From Lichenibacterium minor (GTDB taxonomy: Bacteria; Pseudomonadota; Alphaproteobacteria; Rhizobiales; Beijerinckiaceae), in NCBI RefSeq assembly GCF_004137685.1, contig NZ_QYBB01000004.1:62001-126000 (forward strand): DNA of 64,000 nt, given 5' to 3'. Shown piece by piece: positions 8,717 through 17,183 of this stretch. Numbering within the stretch: position 1 is the stretch's first letter; the number at the start of each line of letters is the position of its first letter. The notes under the pieces are model-generated. The model was not told the DNA's origin. It searched no databases and saw only the letters and a program-made list of their open reading frames with translations. The position numbers and the translations under genes are program-made.

Positions 8717-9415
8717 TCACCCGGCCTTGAAGGAGCGCGGCGATTCGGCGGCCCGGGCATCGGCCAGCACGGTTTCGCCCGCGACCGCGGTGGCGCCGAT
8801 GCCGACCATGACGCGGACGTTCTCGGGCAGGTACACGTCGACGCGCGAGCCGAAGCGGATCAGGCCGAAGCGGTCCCCGACGCCGATCGTTTCGCCTTCG
8901 CGCACGAAGGACACGATGCGCCGGGCGACGAGGCCGGCGATCTGCACGACGCCCACGCGCCCGATCCCCGTTTCCAGCAGCATGGACGAGCGCTCGTTGT
9001 CCTCGGACGCCTTGTCGAGGTCGGCGTTGACGAACAGCCCGGGCTTGTAGGCCACCTTGAGGATGCGGCCCGACAGCGGCGCGCGGTTCACGTGGCAGTC
9101 GAAGACGCTCATGAAGACCGACACGCGCTGCAGGGGCCGGTCGCCCAGGCCGAGTTCGGGCGGGGGCACGAAGAAGCCGACCGACGACACGGTGCCGTCC
9201 GCGGGCGACACCACCAAGCCCTCCCGCATCGGCGTGACGCGCTTCGGGTCGCGAAAGAAATACACGCACCAGGCCGTGACGATGAAGCCGAGCCAGCCGA
9301 GCGGGCTCCACAGCCAGTCGAGCACCAGCGCGGCCACGAAGAAGCCGGCGATGAAGACGTAGCCTTCGGGGTGGATCGGGACGGCCTGCCGCTTCAGGCT
9401 GGCGATCACCGACAT
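8717..9415 (-). CDS. psd: Phosphatidylserine decarboxylase proenzyme
   Basis: Pyruvoyl enzyme converting phosphatidylserine to phosphatidylethanolamine at the inner membrane. At 232 residues it is the short alphaproteobacterial/archaeal-like form. One or two N-terminal hydrophobic segments lie at about residues 19-52, then SPADG (Asp73), CHVNRAP (His108), and the self-cleavage site Gly189-Ser190 in RFGSRVDVY, where the serine becomes the pyruvoyl group. It precedes the cyclase and pssA in one unit and follows the ABC exporter by 74 bp. Confidence 0.95.
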   Translation of the reverse strand: MSVIASLKRQAVPIHPEGYVFIAGFFVAALVLDWLWSPLGWLGFIVTAWCVYFFRDPKRVTPMREGLVVSPADGTVSSVGFFVPPPELGLGDRPLQRVSVFMSVFDCHVNRAPLSGRILKVAYKPGLFVNADLDKASEDNERSSMLLETGIGRVGVVQIAGLVARRIVSFVREGETIGVGDRFGLIRFGSRVDVYLPENVRVMVGIGATAVAGETVLADARAAESPRSFKAG

Positions 9416-9489
9416 GGGGAAGCCTTCACGGCGGCAGCGGTCACGTTCATCCCCATGGCACCATCATCCCAACCGCGCGACGGGTCGCG

Positions 9490-11385
9490 TCACGCGTCGA
9501 CCGCTTCGCGGTCCCGCCCCTCGTCGCCCGCCTCGGACCCGCGCAGCATGTCCGCGACGGCTTCGGCCTCGCGCTGCTGGTTCCACATCGCGGAATAGAT
9601 GCCGCGGCGCTCCAGCAGCCCGTCGTGGGTGCCGCGCTCGACGATGACACCCTTGTCGAGCACCAGGATCTCGTCGGCGTTCACCACCGTGGACAGGCGA
9701 TGCGCGATCACCACCGTGGTGCGCCCGCGCGACACGCGGTCGAGCGCGTCTTGTATCTCGCGTTCGGTGAAGGTGTCGAGGGCCGAGGTGGCCTCGTCGA
9801 GCACCAGGATGGCGGGCGCCTTGAGGATGGTGCGGGCGATCGCGACGCGCTGCTTCTCGCCCCCCGACAGCTTGAGGCCGCGTTCGCCCACCTGGGCGCG
9901 GTAGCCCTCCGGGACGCTCGCCACGAAGCGGTCGATCTGGGCGAGGCGCGCGGCTTCCGCCACCTCGGCCTCGTCGGCGGCCCAGCGGCCGTAGCGGATG
10001 TTGTAGCCCAGCGTGTCGTTGAACAGCACCGTGTCCTGCGGCACCATGCCGATGGCGTCGCGCAGGGAGGACTGCGTCACCCCGGCGATGTCCTGGCCAT
10101 CGACCGTGATGCGGCCGCGGTGGGGCTCGTAGAAGCGGAACATCAGGCGGGACAGCGTCGACTTGCCGGCGCCCGAGGGGCCCACCACCGCCACCGTCTT
10201 GCCCGGAGGCACGTCGAAGGACACGCCGCGCAGGATGTCGCGCTTGGGGTCGTAGCGGAACCACACGTCCTCGAAGCGCAGGTGGCCCCGGCTCACCACC
10301 AGCGCCTCGGCCCCGGGGCGGTCCTGCACCTCCGGGGCCGACCGCAGGATCGCCGACATCATATCGATGTCGATGATGGCCTGCTTCACCTCGCGGTAGA
10401 CCAGGCCCATGAAGTTGAGCGGCTGGTAGAGCTGGATCATCATGGCGTTGATGAGCACGAAGTCGCCGACCGTGTTGCGCCCCGCCCGGATGCCCGCGAT
10501 GCTCATCGCCATCACGACGGCCAGGCCGGCCGAGAAGATGATCGCTTGCCCGGCGTTGAGCACCGCCAGCGACACGTAGGTCTTCACGCTCATCTGCTCG
10601 TAGCGGCGCATCGACAGGTCGTAGCGGGACGCTTCGCGCGCTTCGGCGCCGAAATACTTCACCGTTTCGAAGTTGAGCAGGCTGTCGATGGCCTTGGTGT
10701 TGGCGTCCTGGTCGCTCTCGTTCATCACCTGGCGGATCGCGATGCGCCAGTTCGTCGCCACCGCGGTGAAGCCCGTGTAGGCGGCGATCATCAGCAGCAC
10801 CGCCAGGGCGTAGAGCCAGTCGAACTGGACCAGGAACACGCCCATCACCAGCACGAACTCGATGATCGTCGGCACGCCGGTCAGCATGGTCATGCGGACG
10901 ATGGTTTCGATGGCGCCGCGCCCGCGCTCCAGAACGCGCGTCAGCCCGCCGGTCTTGCGCTCCAGGTGGAACCGGAGCGACAGCTCGTGCAGGTGCACGA
11001 AGACGTCGTTCGCCATGCGCCGGACGGCATGCATGGCCACGGAGGCGAAGAGCCCGTCGCGCACCTGGGTCAGCACGCTCATCAGCATGCGCAGCAGGCC
11101 GTAGAGCAGCGTCAGCGCGACCGGGCCGGCCAGCACGGCGGGAAGATGCTCAACCCCGGCGTCCTCGCGGCCCACCAGGGCGTCGGTGGCGAACTTGAAC
11201 GCGTAGGGGATCGCCACAGTGACGAGCTTGCCCGCCACCATCAGCACCAGCGCCACGTAGATGCGGCGGCGGAGGTCGGCACGGTCGGACGGCCAGATGT
11301 AGGGCCACAGGTGGCGCAGGGTGGCGGCGAGCGAGGTTTGCGCGTGGGGCGTCACGGCCGCGGCGGGATCGTCGATATCGGGCAT
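9490..11385 (-). CDS. ATM1/HMT1-type ABC exporter (fused permease-ATPase)
   Basis: Half-size ABC exporter, about 631 residues. It has an N-terminal six-helix transmembrane domain (about residues 35-350) and a nucleotide-binding domain with Walker A GPSGAGKST (near 400), signature LSGGEKQR (near 503) and Walker B ILVLDEATSALD. The long matching segments, including SLLNFETVKYFGAE, are characteristic of the ATM1 branch, whose members export glutathione-related or Fe/S-linked compounds and heavy-metal conjugates. The start at 11385 (MPDIDDP) is preferred; an ATG at 11436 would add 17 residues. It is upstream of psd with a 74-bp gap and may head the phospholipid unit. Confidence 0.9.
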   Translation of the reverse strand: MPDIDDPAAAVTPHAQTSLAATLRHLWPYIWPSDRADLRRRIYVALVLMVAGKLVTVAIPYAFKFATDALVGREDAGVEHLPAVLAGPVALTLLYGLLRMLMSVLTQVRDGLFASVAMHAVRRMANDVFVHLHELSLRFHLERKTGGLTRVLERGRGAIETIVRMTMLTGVPTIIEFVLVMGVFLVQFDWLYALAVLLMIAAYTGFTAVATNWRIAIRQVMNESDQDANTKAIDSLLNFETVKYFGAEAREASRYDLSMRRYEQMSVKTYVSLAVLNAGQAIIFSAGLAVVMAMSIAGIRAGRNTVGDFVLINAMMIQLYQPLNFMGLVYREVKQAIIDIDMMSAILRSAPEVQDRPGAEALVVSRGHLRFEDVWFRYDPKRDILRGVSFDVPPGKTVAVVGPSGAGKSTLSRLMFRFYEPHRGRITVDGQDIAGVTQSSLRDAIGMVPQDTVLFNDTLGYNIRYGRWAADEAEVAEAARLAQIDRFVASVPEGYRAQVGERGLKLSGGEKQRVAIARTILKAPAILVLDEATSALDTFTEREIQDALDRVSRGRTTVVIAHRLSTVVNADEILVLDKGVIVERGTHDGLLERRGIYSAMWNQQREAEAVADMLRGSEAGDEGRDREAVDA

Positions 11386-11540
11386 GGTGGAAGGATCTGG
11401 CCTTTCGCGGCGGGCACGGCGGTCGGTCGCATGCATATAGGGCGGCGGCGGCTCCGGCGCAGGATGGGCGAACCGGAGGCGGCCCCGACGCAACGCCGGC
11501 CGGTTGACCGGCTCGCGCGTCGCCGTGCTAGATTTCCGCC

Positions 11541-12161
11541 ATGACGAAGCTCCGATCCATCTGCGTTTACTGCGGTTCCAGCGACGGCACCGATCCCGGC
11601 ATGCGGGCGGCCGCGGAAGCGTTCGGCCGCGCCATGGGGGAAGCCGGCATCGCGCTCGTCTACGGCGGGGGCGACCACGGGCTCATGGGCGCCGTCGCGC
11701 GCGCCGTGCTGGCGGCGGGCGGCTCCGTCACCGGCATCATCCCGGATTTCCTGCGCGGCAAGGAGCGCATGATCGACGGGGACGACGGGGACGAGCGGCG
11801 CCTCGAGATGATCGTGGTCGAGGACATGCACACCCGCAAGCGGATGATGTTCGAGCAGGCCGACGCTTTCGTGGCCCTGCCCGGCGGCATCGGCACCCTG
11901 GAGGAGCTCGTCGAGCAGATGACCTGGGTGCAGCTCGACCGACACTCGAAGCCGGTGGTCATCGCCGACGTGGCGGGCTTCTGGGCGCCGCTGCTGGAGC
12001 TGATCGAGCACATGCGACGTCAGGGCTTCATCCGCGCCGCGTCCGACGTCCGCTACCAGGTGGCCGGCACCGTCGAGGAGATCATCCCCGCCATCCGCGC
12101 CGCGATGGACCGCGCCGCGCGCGCGGGCGCCGAGAAGGCTTCGCTCGACATGCCGATGTGA
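11541..12161 (+). CDS. LOG-family (LONELY GUY) nucleoside 5'-monophosphate phosphoribohydrolase
   Basis: A 206-residue Rossmann-like protein of the LOG/TIGR00730 family. It has ICVYCGSS near the N-terminus, the YGGGDHGLMG nucleotide-binding loop, and the catalytic PGGIGTLEE motif at about residue 114 preceded by RKRMM-type residues. Family members release the base from (cytokinin) nucleoside monophosphates, and many bacterial members act generally on AMP. It is divergently transcribed from the ABC exporter (155 bp between) and convergent with DUF1491. Confidence 0.9.
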   Translation: MTKLRSICVYCGSSDGTDPGMRAAAEAFGRAMGEAGIALVYGGGDHGLMGAVARAVLAAGGSVTGIIPDFLRGKERMIDGDDGDERRLEMIVVEDMHTRKRMMFEQADAFVALPGGIGTLEELVEQMTWVQLDRHSKPVVIADVAGFWAPLLELIEHMRRQGFIRAASDVRYQVAGTVEEIIPAIRAAMDRAARAGAEKASLDMPM

Positions 12162-12198
12162 GGCCGGGGGCCGGGCTACCCGGCCGCGGGATCCGGCG

Positions 12199-12534
12199 TC
12201 ACAGGAACGCCCGGCCGGCGCGGTCCTCGACTTCGACGATCCACAGGTCCGGGTCGAAGCCGATCTCCCGCTTCAAGCGATCCTCGGCGGCGCCCGCGTC
12301 GATCGCGGGGTCGCGGTGGACGGGCACGAAGGCCCGCAGCCCGTCCTCGGCGGCCTCGCTCTGCGGCGCCGGGCCGAGCAGCGCGGCCGTGCCGTCGAGC
12401 CTGTCCACCTTGATCATGACGGCGCCGGACTCGGGCGAGCCGCGGCGGCGCAGCACCGCGACGACGCCCTCGACCTCCAGGCGCCGGATGTAGGCGGCGA
12501 CCCAGAAATCGGTCCTGATGCGCGGCAGGCTCAC
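12199..12534 (-). CDS. DUF1491 family protein
   Basis: A 111-residue protein with the family's opening pattern RTDFWVAAYIRR and closing segment PDLWIVEVEDRAGRAFL. Function is unknown in the family, which is restricted largely to alphaproteobacteria. The GTG at 12534 is the only plausible start near the conserved N-terminus and lies 10 bp after the stop of the Ala/Pro-rich protein upstream, so the two are probably co-transcribed with the histidine kinase. No signal peptide or membrane segment is seen. Confidence 0.8.
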   Translation of the reverse strand: MSLPRIRTDFWVAAYIRRLEVEGVVAVLRRRGSPESGAVMIKVDRLDGTAALLGPAPQSEAAEDGLRAFVPVHRDPAIDAGAAEDRLKREIGFDPDLWIVEVEDRAGRAFL

Positions 12535-12544
12535 GATACGCCCG

Positions 12545-13474
12545 TCATTCGGCCTGCGCGGCCGGCTTGGCCCCGGCGGCGGGCGCCGCCGCGGCGATCC
12601 GGTGATGCGGGTGCGGCGCGGCCGTGTCGGCGGCCTTGGCGGGATGCGCGGCGGCTTCGGCGGCATGGGGCGCCGGCTCGGCGGCCTTGGCCTCCGCCTT
12701 GGCGGCGGGTTTGTGGACCGGCTTGGGTTCGGGCTTCGCCGGGTGGGACGCGCCGGCGAGGAGCTTGGCGACCGGGTCCGCCTTGGCGTCGGCCTTCTCC
12801 ACCTTGGCGCCGGCCGCCGCAGGCGCGGCTGCGACATGGCCGGGGCGGGGATGGGCGTGGACCTCGGCGGCGGCCTTCGGCTTCGCCACGGCCTCGTCGT
12901 GCGCCTTGCCGGCGGCCGCCTTGCCGACCGCGTGGCGGACCGGCGCGGGCTTCGGCGCCGCGGCGACCGCCGGAGCGGCGGGTTCGGCCGGGGCGGCGGG
13001 AGGCGGCGCGATCGTGCCGGTCCTTTCGATCGGCGCGGGCGGAGCGGGCGGGGGCACGGCCGCGGCGGTGCGCTGGGCCGCCTCGGACGCCCCGTCGACG
13101 GACCGGCCCAGGCCGAACAGCGGCGACGGGTGCTGGCCGCGCTGGAACACCATGGCGTTGGCGACGATCCCGACCAGCGCCACGCCGAAGGCCGCCACCG
13201 TGAGGGCCTTCAGCGGCCTGACGCGCGGCAGGCGCGCGCTCAGTTGCGCGGCGAGGCCGGGCCCGCGCCGCCCGCGCGACGCGGATCCGGGCGACCGGCC
13301 GCCGCCGAGGCGCTGGGCCGCGATGGCGGCGCTGGTGATGCCCCCGCGGTTCGGGGCGCCGCGGGAAACCGGGCCCTCGCCGACGAGATCGTCGAGCGGG
13401 GGAGCCCCCGCGGATCGGGAGCGGCCGGCGCCACGCGCCGGCGAGCGATGGGTGTCGATGGCCGCGTCACGCAA
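12545..13474 (-). CDS. Ala/Pro/Lys-rich membrane-anchored protein of unknown function
   Basis: About 309 residues: a basic, Arg/Gly-rich cytoplasmic region (1-95), one hydrophobic segment (LTVAAFGVALVGIVANAMVF), then a ~190-residue low-complexity tail of Ala, Pro, Lys, Glu and His, which should be periplasmic. I recognise no domain. The TTG at 13474 is the start giving the smallest overlap (8 nt) with the histidine kinase stop; a GTG at 13504 in the same frame is the alternative. The tail composition resembles spacer regions that cross the peptidoglycan layer, but this is only inference. The overlap with the kinase suggests joint expression. Confidence 0.65.
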   Translation of the reverse strand: MRDAAIDTHRSPARGAGRSRSAGAPPLDDLVGEGPVSRGAPNRGGITSAAIAAQRLGGGRSPGSASRGRRGPGLAAQLSARLPRVRPLKALTVAAFGVALVGIVANAMVFQRGQHPSPLFGLGRSVDGASEAAQRTAAAVPPPAPPAPIERTGTIAPPPAAPAEPAAPAVAAAPKPAPVRHAVGKAAAGKAHDEAVAKPKAAAEVHAHPRPGHVAAAPAAAGAKVEKADAKADPVAKLLAGASHPAKPEPKPVHKPAAKAEAKAAEPAPHAAEAAAHPAKAADTAAPHPHHRIAAAAPAAGAKPAAQAE

Positions 13475-15305
13475 TTTTGTGCATCCTGCCGCCGTTCGGC
13501 ACACCGTCGTGCCGCACCCCCGAGGAATAGCGGGAAATGGTTTCGATTTTGGTCACGCCGCCCGGCGCGACGGCCGCCCGGCGGCAGTCCTGGGGCAGGC
13601 GGACCGACACGCGGGTGCCCTGCCCCGGCGCGCTTTCGATCGCGATCGAGCCGCCGTGCAGCCCGACGAGGCCACGCACCACCGACAGCCCCAGGCCGGT
13701 GCCGTCGCTGGGCCGGTCGTAGGCGGCGCGCGCCTGGAAGAAGGGGTCGCCCAGTCGCGGCAGGTCGCGCGCCGCGATGCCGACCCCGGTGTCCGACACG
13801 GTGATGAGGACCGAATTGCCGTCCGGCCGGGCCGTGATGGCGACGCGGCCGCCGGCGGGCGTGAACTTCAGCGCGTTGGACAGCAGGTTCAGCACGATCT
13901 GCTTGCAGGCCCGCTTGTCGCCGACGAGCTCGTCCGCACCGGGCGCCACCTCGCGCTGCAGGCGGACGCCGCTCTGCTCGGCCTTGAGGCCCACCATGTC
14001 GCAGCAGACCGCGACGAGGTCGTGCAGGTCGAAGGCTTCCGGATGGATGTCGAAGGAGCCGGATTCGATCTTGGACGCGTCGAGGATGCCGTTGACCACC
14101 GCGAGCAGGTGCAGGCCGGACTGGTGGATGATGCCCGCGTAATCGCGCCGCTTGTCGGCGTCGGCCGGCTCAAGCGCCGGGTTGGACAGGATTTCGGAGA
14201 AGCCGATGATGGCGTTCAGCGGCGTGCGCAGCTCGTGGCTGACGTTGGCGAGGAACATGTCGCGCCCCGCATGGGTGCGGTCCGCGGACGTCTGCGCCAG
14301 GGCGACGAGCCGGTCCTGCTCGACCCGCGCCGACACGTCGCGCATCAGGCCGACCGCCGCGACGGGGCGCGCGGCGTCGGTCACGGCCTCGCCGGGGTTC
14401 GGCGGCCTCAGCGACAGGTCCACGGCCGCGAACACCGGCTCGTCGAAGTCCCCCCGCTGGCTCGGCACCGTGCGGCCGGTGCGCAGCCGCAGCGTGGCGG
14501 TGCCGCTGCGGCCGTCGGCGGCGTCGGCGACGAGCTTCAGGAACACCGGGCGGTCGGCGACGTGCAGCCTTTCGAACAGCCCGCGACCGGCGAGGTCCGT
14601 CGGCGCGAGGCCGAACAGGCGCAGCGACGCGCAGCCGACCCGGCAGGCCGCGCCGGCGCGGTCGAGCTGCAGCACGACGTCGTCGATGGCGTCGGCGAGG
14701 GCGCGGTAACGGTCCCGGTCCGCGCGGGCCTCGCCGTCGCGGCGCCGCGCCGCCCGCCCGGCGACGGACGCCAGCAGGCCGCCGTAGGCCAGCGCGGCCA
14801 TCAGCGCCGCCGCGCCGAGCGGGGTGAGGTGCAGGGGAGCCGCGGGTAGGCCGAAACGCGCGCGGAGCGCCGCCAGGAGCACCACCGCCGAGGACGCCAG
14901 GACCGAGGGAACGACGAAGCGCCCCGTGGACGCAGACGCCGCCTCCACCGGAACCATCAGCAGGATCGCCAGGCCGAGGCTCGACCCCGTCCCGAGCGCC
15001 ACGGTGGCGCCCAGCCCGACCCAGGCGGCGAGGCTCAGTGCCTCACCGACGCGCAGGTTTCCGGTCCGCGATACCGCCAAGGCTGCACAGAAGGGCAGCG
15101 CCAGCCAGGCCAGGGCGCCCGCCTCCCAGGCGGCCGGCGCCGCGCCGGCGACGAGGCAGAGCGGCGCCAAGGCCAGCGCGGTGAGCGACAGCCCGACCCG
15201 CGTGAGGAGGAACGTACGATGGGCGTGCGCGTCGACGACGTCGGCACGGACGTCGTCGTGGACGAAGGGCGCGACGGCGGCGTCGAGATGGGCCAATGGG
15301 TTCAC
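13467..15305 (-). CDS. Membrane-bound PAS sensor histidine kinase
   Basis: A 612-residue hybrid-free sensor kinase. The N-terminal third (about 30-200) has a series of hydrophobic segments. A PAS-like domain (about 205-330) follows, then a HisKA dimerisation domain with phospho-acceptor His357 in NVSHELRTPLNAI, and an HATPase domain with N box, DTGVGI (G1) and GTGLGLSVVRG (G2). All catalytic boxes are intact. No response regulator gene is adjacent, so it is an orphan kinase here. It overlaps the downstream Ala/Pro-rich gene and precedes DUF1491. The input signal is unknown. Confidence 0.9.
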   Translation of the reverse strand: MNPLAHLDAAVAPFVHDDVRADVVDAHAHRTFLLTRVGLSLTALALAPLCLVAGAAPAAWEAGALAWLALPFCAALAVSRTGNLRVGEALSLAAWVGLGATVALGTGSSLGLAILLMVPVEAASASTGRFVVPSVLASSAVVLLAALRARFGLPAAPLHLTPLGAAALMAALAYGGLLASVAGRAARRRDGEARADRDRYRALADAIDDVVLQLDRAGAACRVGCASLRLFGLAPTDLAGRGLFERLHVADRPVFLKLVADAADGRSGTATLRLRTGRTVPSQRGDFDEPVFAAVDLSLRPPNPGEAVTDAARPVAAVGLMRDVSARVEQDRLVALAQTSADRTHAGRDMFLANVSHELRTPLNAIIGFSEILSNPALEPADADKRRDYAGIIHQSGLHLLAVVNGILDASKIESGSFDIHPEAFDLHDLVAVCCDMVGLKAEQSGVRLQREVAPGADELVGDKRACKQIVLNLLSNALKFTPAGGRVAITARPDGNSVLITVSDTGVGIAARDLPRLGDPFFQARAAYDRPSDGTGLGLSVVRGLVGLHGGSIAIESAPGQGTRVSVRLPQDCRRAAVAPGGVTKIETISRYSSGVRHDGVPNGGRMHKIA

Positions 15306-15605
15306 GCGACACTCCGCACCGGACGCAACCGGATCTCGTCCTGGCCTGATGCAAACTCCCAGGCCCGCCTTAAACCAACGCTAAGTCGGGGCGCCTTTCA
15401 GCGGTGTGAGCGTCGGAGCGAAGGGCACCGCCGGGGACGCGTCGCCTGTCGGCGTGGTTAAGACTTCGCATCCGACGCGACGGCGCCGCGTCGAGCGGAA
15501 AGCTTCCGCTCAGGATGACGGCATCCCCCCGTCGACTCCCACGCCCGCCCTGCCCTAAGCTTCCGGACGGCGCCGCGGATGGCGACCGACCGGGGCTCGG
15601 CACGC
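15306..15605. other. 300-bp divergent intergenic region with a hairpin
   Basis: No coding sequence is seen between the divergently read histidine kinase and the small secreted protein. The clearest element is the palindrome at 15493-15511 listed separately. The stretch about 15350-15400 (AAACCAACGCTAAGTC) is relatively A/T-richer and could contain the kinase promoter, but I cannot define boxes with confidence. Confidence 0.4.
15493..15511. repeat. Perfect 8-bp inverted repeat, 3-nt loop
   Basis: GAGCGGAA-AGC-TTCCGCTC is a perfect palindrome about 95 bp upstream of the small secreted protein. No U-run follows on either strand, so an operator or an mRNA leader hairpin is as likely as a terminator. 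Confidence 0.6.
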
Positions 15606-15920
15606 ATGATGTTCTTCCTGGCGCGGTCGGCGCTGTGCATCGGCGCCGTGGCGGCCGCCGCCGGCGGCCTCGGCGGCGAAGGCTTGGTGACCGCGGCCGA
15701 CCGCGGCGCGCGACAGGTCGCCGCCGATGCCGGGCGCGCCTGCCTGGCGTCGAGCACCTGCCTGCGCGTCGGCACGGCGGCCCTGTCGGCCGCGGGCGGC
15801 GCTTCGCCGGCCTCGGAACCGGGGGCGTCTGTCGCAGCGCCGGCCGGCCCGCGTCGGCGCACATCGGCGCGGCGGGCGGGCGCGGAACCGAACCGGACGC
15901 CGGCCCCGCCCGGCGGCTGA
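15606..15920 (+). CDS. Small secreted or membrane-anchored protein (DUF5330-like), unknown function
   Basis: About 104 residues beginning MMFFLARSALCIGAVAAAAGG, a hydrophobic N-terminus that reads as a signal peptide or single anchor. A short conserved-looking part follows with two cysteines (RACLASSTCLRVG) and then a Pro/Ala/Arg-rich tail. The N-terminal pattern and a following sufE resemble the small DUF5330 proteins of Hyphomicrobiales, but the match is weak by eye. It runs in the same direction as sufE with about 100 bp between them. Confidence 0.5.
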   Translation: MMFFLARSALCIGAVAAAAGGLGGEGLVTAADRGARQVAADAGRACLASSTCLRVGTAALSAAGGASPASEPGASVAAPAGPRRRTSARRAGAEPNRTPAPPGG

Positions 15921-16021
15921 GCCGCCCCGCGCCGGCCATTCGAAGGCTCTCGGCTGCAGCCCGGACTGGAACGCGACCCGAGGACGCGCGATATGGAGGG
16001 GACACGGGATCCCTGCCGACC

Positions 16022-16480
16022 ATGCACAACGTCGACGACATCATCGCGAACTTCGAGATCCTGGACGAGCTCGACGACCGCTACCGCTACCTCATCGAAC
16101 TCGGGCGCGAGCTGCCGCCCCTGCCGCCGGACGCCCACGACGAGGCCAACCGCGTGCGGGGCTGCGCCAGCCAGGTCTGGCTCGAAACCGCGGTCGACCC
16201 CGGTCCGGCCCACGACCCCGTGCTGCGGTTCCGCGGCGACAGCGACGCCCACATCGTCAAGGGCCTGATCTACCTCGCCCTGGCGCTCTACGGCGACCGG
16301 CCGGCTTCCGAGATCGCCGCCACCGACGCCACGCCGATCTTCGCCAAGCTCGGCCTCGGCGGCCACATGACGCGCCAGCGGTCGAACGGCTTCGCCGCCA
16401 TGGTGGAGCGCATCCGTGCGGACGCGCGGCGCGCGCTGGCGGGCGAGATGCCCCAGGCCGGTCCGCCGGCGCTGCACTGA
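16022..16480 (+). CDS. sufE: SufE-family cysteine desulfuration protein
   Basis: A 152-residue cytoplasmic sulfur acceptor that takes persulfide sulfur from a SufS-type cysteine desulfurase for Fe-S cluster assembly. Conserved elements are the N-terminal DLDDRYRYLIELGR-like helix, the acceptor Cys48 in VRGCASQVWL, and the C-terminal LGLGGHMTRQRSNG segment. The ATG at 16022 gives the standard N-terminus. No other suf gene is in the window, which is common for stand-alone sufE in this group. It ends convergent with mucR. Confidence 0.93.
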   Translation: MHNVDDIIANFEILDELDDRYRYLIELGRELPPLPPDAHDEANRVRGCASQVWLETAVDPGPAHDPVLRFRGDSDAHIVKGLIYLALALYGDRPASEIAATDATPIFAKLGLGGHMTRQRSNGFAAMVERIRADARRALAGEMPQAGPPALH

Positions 16481-16499
16481 CCGGCCGGGTCCAGCCCCG

Positions 16500-16541
16500 C
16501 CGTCCGACGTCCCCGACGGTTCTTTCCGGGGCGGCGGACGG
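16500..16541. terminator. Possible bidirectional hairpin between sufE and mucR
   Basis: CCGTCCG (16500-16506) pairs with CGGACGG (16535-16541), with a further CCCCG/CGGGG pair inside the loop. It lies in the 76-bp convergent gap. No clear U-run is present. Confidence 0.35.
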
Positions 16542-16556
16542 TGGCGCGGCGCGGCC

Positions 16557-16982
16557 TCAGGCCGGCTCGCGACGGTTCCGGCGCTGCTGGCCGAGGCCCA
16601 TCTCCTTGGCGAGCTGCGAGCGCGCCTTGGCGTAGCTCGGCGCCACCATGGGGTAATCCAGGCCGAGGCCCCATTTCTGGCGATAATCCTCCGGCGACAT
16701 GTCGTATTGCGTCCGCAGGTGTCTTTTCAAGGATTTGAACTTTTTTCCGTCTTCGAGACAGACGATGTAGTCGTCCGCCACCGATTTGCGGATGGAAACC
16801 GCCGGTTTCAAAGGCTCCGCCACGACCTCCTCGACCCCACGATGCATGCGGACCAAGGCCGAATGCACACCGGCGATCAGCGCGGGAAGCTCGCTGGACG
16901 GCACGGAATTGTTGCTGATGTAGGCAGCAACAATCTCGACCGCGACTTCAAGAAGGTCGCCCGACGTTCCAGCATCCGACAT
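16557..16982 (-). CDS. MucR/Ros-family transcriptional regulator with a degenerate zinc site
   Basis: A 141-residue regulator of the alphaproteobacterial Ros/MucR family, which bind AT-rich DNA and control surface polysaccharide, motility and cell-cycle genes. The N-terminal oligomerisation region is followed by the zinc-finger-like domain [16 protein letters not shown]. Ligand positions read Cys75, Asp78, His88 and then Gln92 in RTQYDM, where metal-binding members have a His, so zinc binding is doubtful; zinc-free members are known. The C-terminus [19 protein letters not shown] is typical. ATG 16982 is preferred, with GAGGA 5 nt upstream; the adjacent ATG at 16985 is equally possible. The upstream region is A/T-rich with an inverted repeat. 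Confidence 0.9.
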   Translation of the reverse strand: MSDAGTSGDLLEVAVEIVAAYISNNSVPSSELPALIAGVHSALVRMHRGVEEVVAEPLKPAVSIRKSVADDYIVCLEDGKKFKSLKRHLRTQYDMSPEDYRQKWGLGLDYPMVAPSYAKARSQLAKEMGLGQQRRNRREPA

Positions 16983-17019
16983 CATCGTCCTCGTATGCAA
17001 AAGATTTGATAAACGCGCG

Positions 17020-17054
17020 TGAGCACCTCGAATCATCAAATTTGGCGGTGCTCA
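17020..17054. promoter_or_regulatory. Inverted repeat around an AT-rich core upstream of mucR
   Basis: TGAGCACC (17020-17027) and GGTGCTCA (17047-17054) are perfect complements flanking AATCATCAAATTT. The element is 38-72 bp upstream of the mucR start, in the only strongly AT-rich patch of the neighbourhood. MucR-family proteins are known to autoregulate through AT-rich sites, so an operator is a reasonable inference. Confidence 0.55.
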
Positions 17055-17183
17055 ACCGCGGCGATTATTGCGGGACTCGGGTGGCCTGACAAGATGCGCG
17101 CCGCAGCGGCCGCCCTTCGCGAGGCCCGGCGCCGGCCACATCGCGCCCTTGCCGGGCCAGCGGCGGGGCCCGATAAAGGCCGC

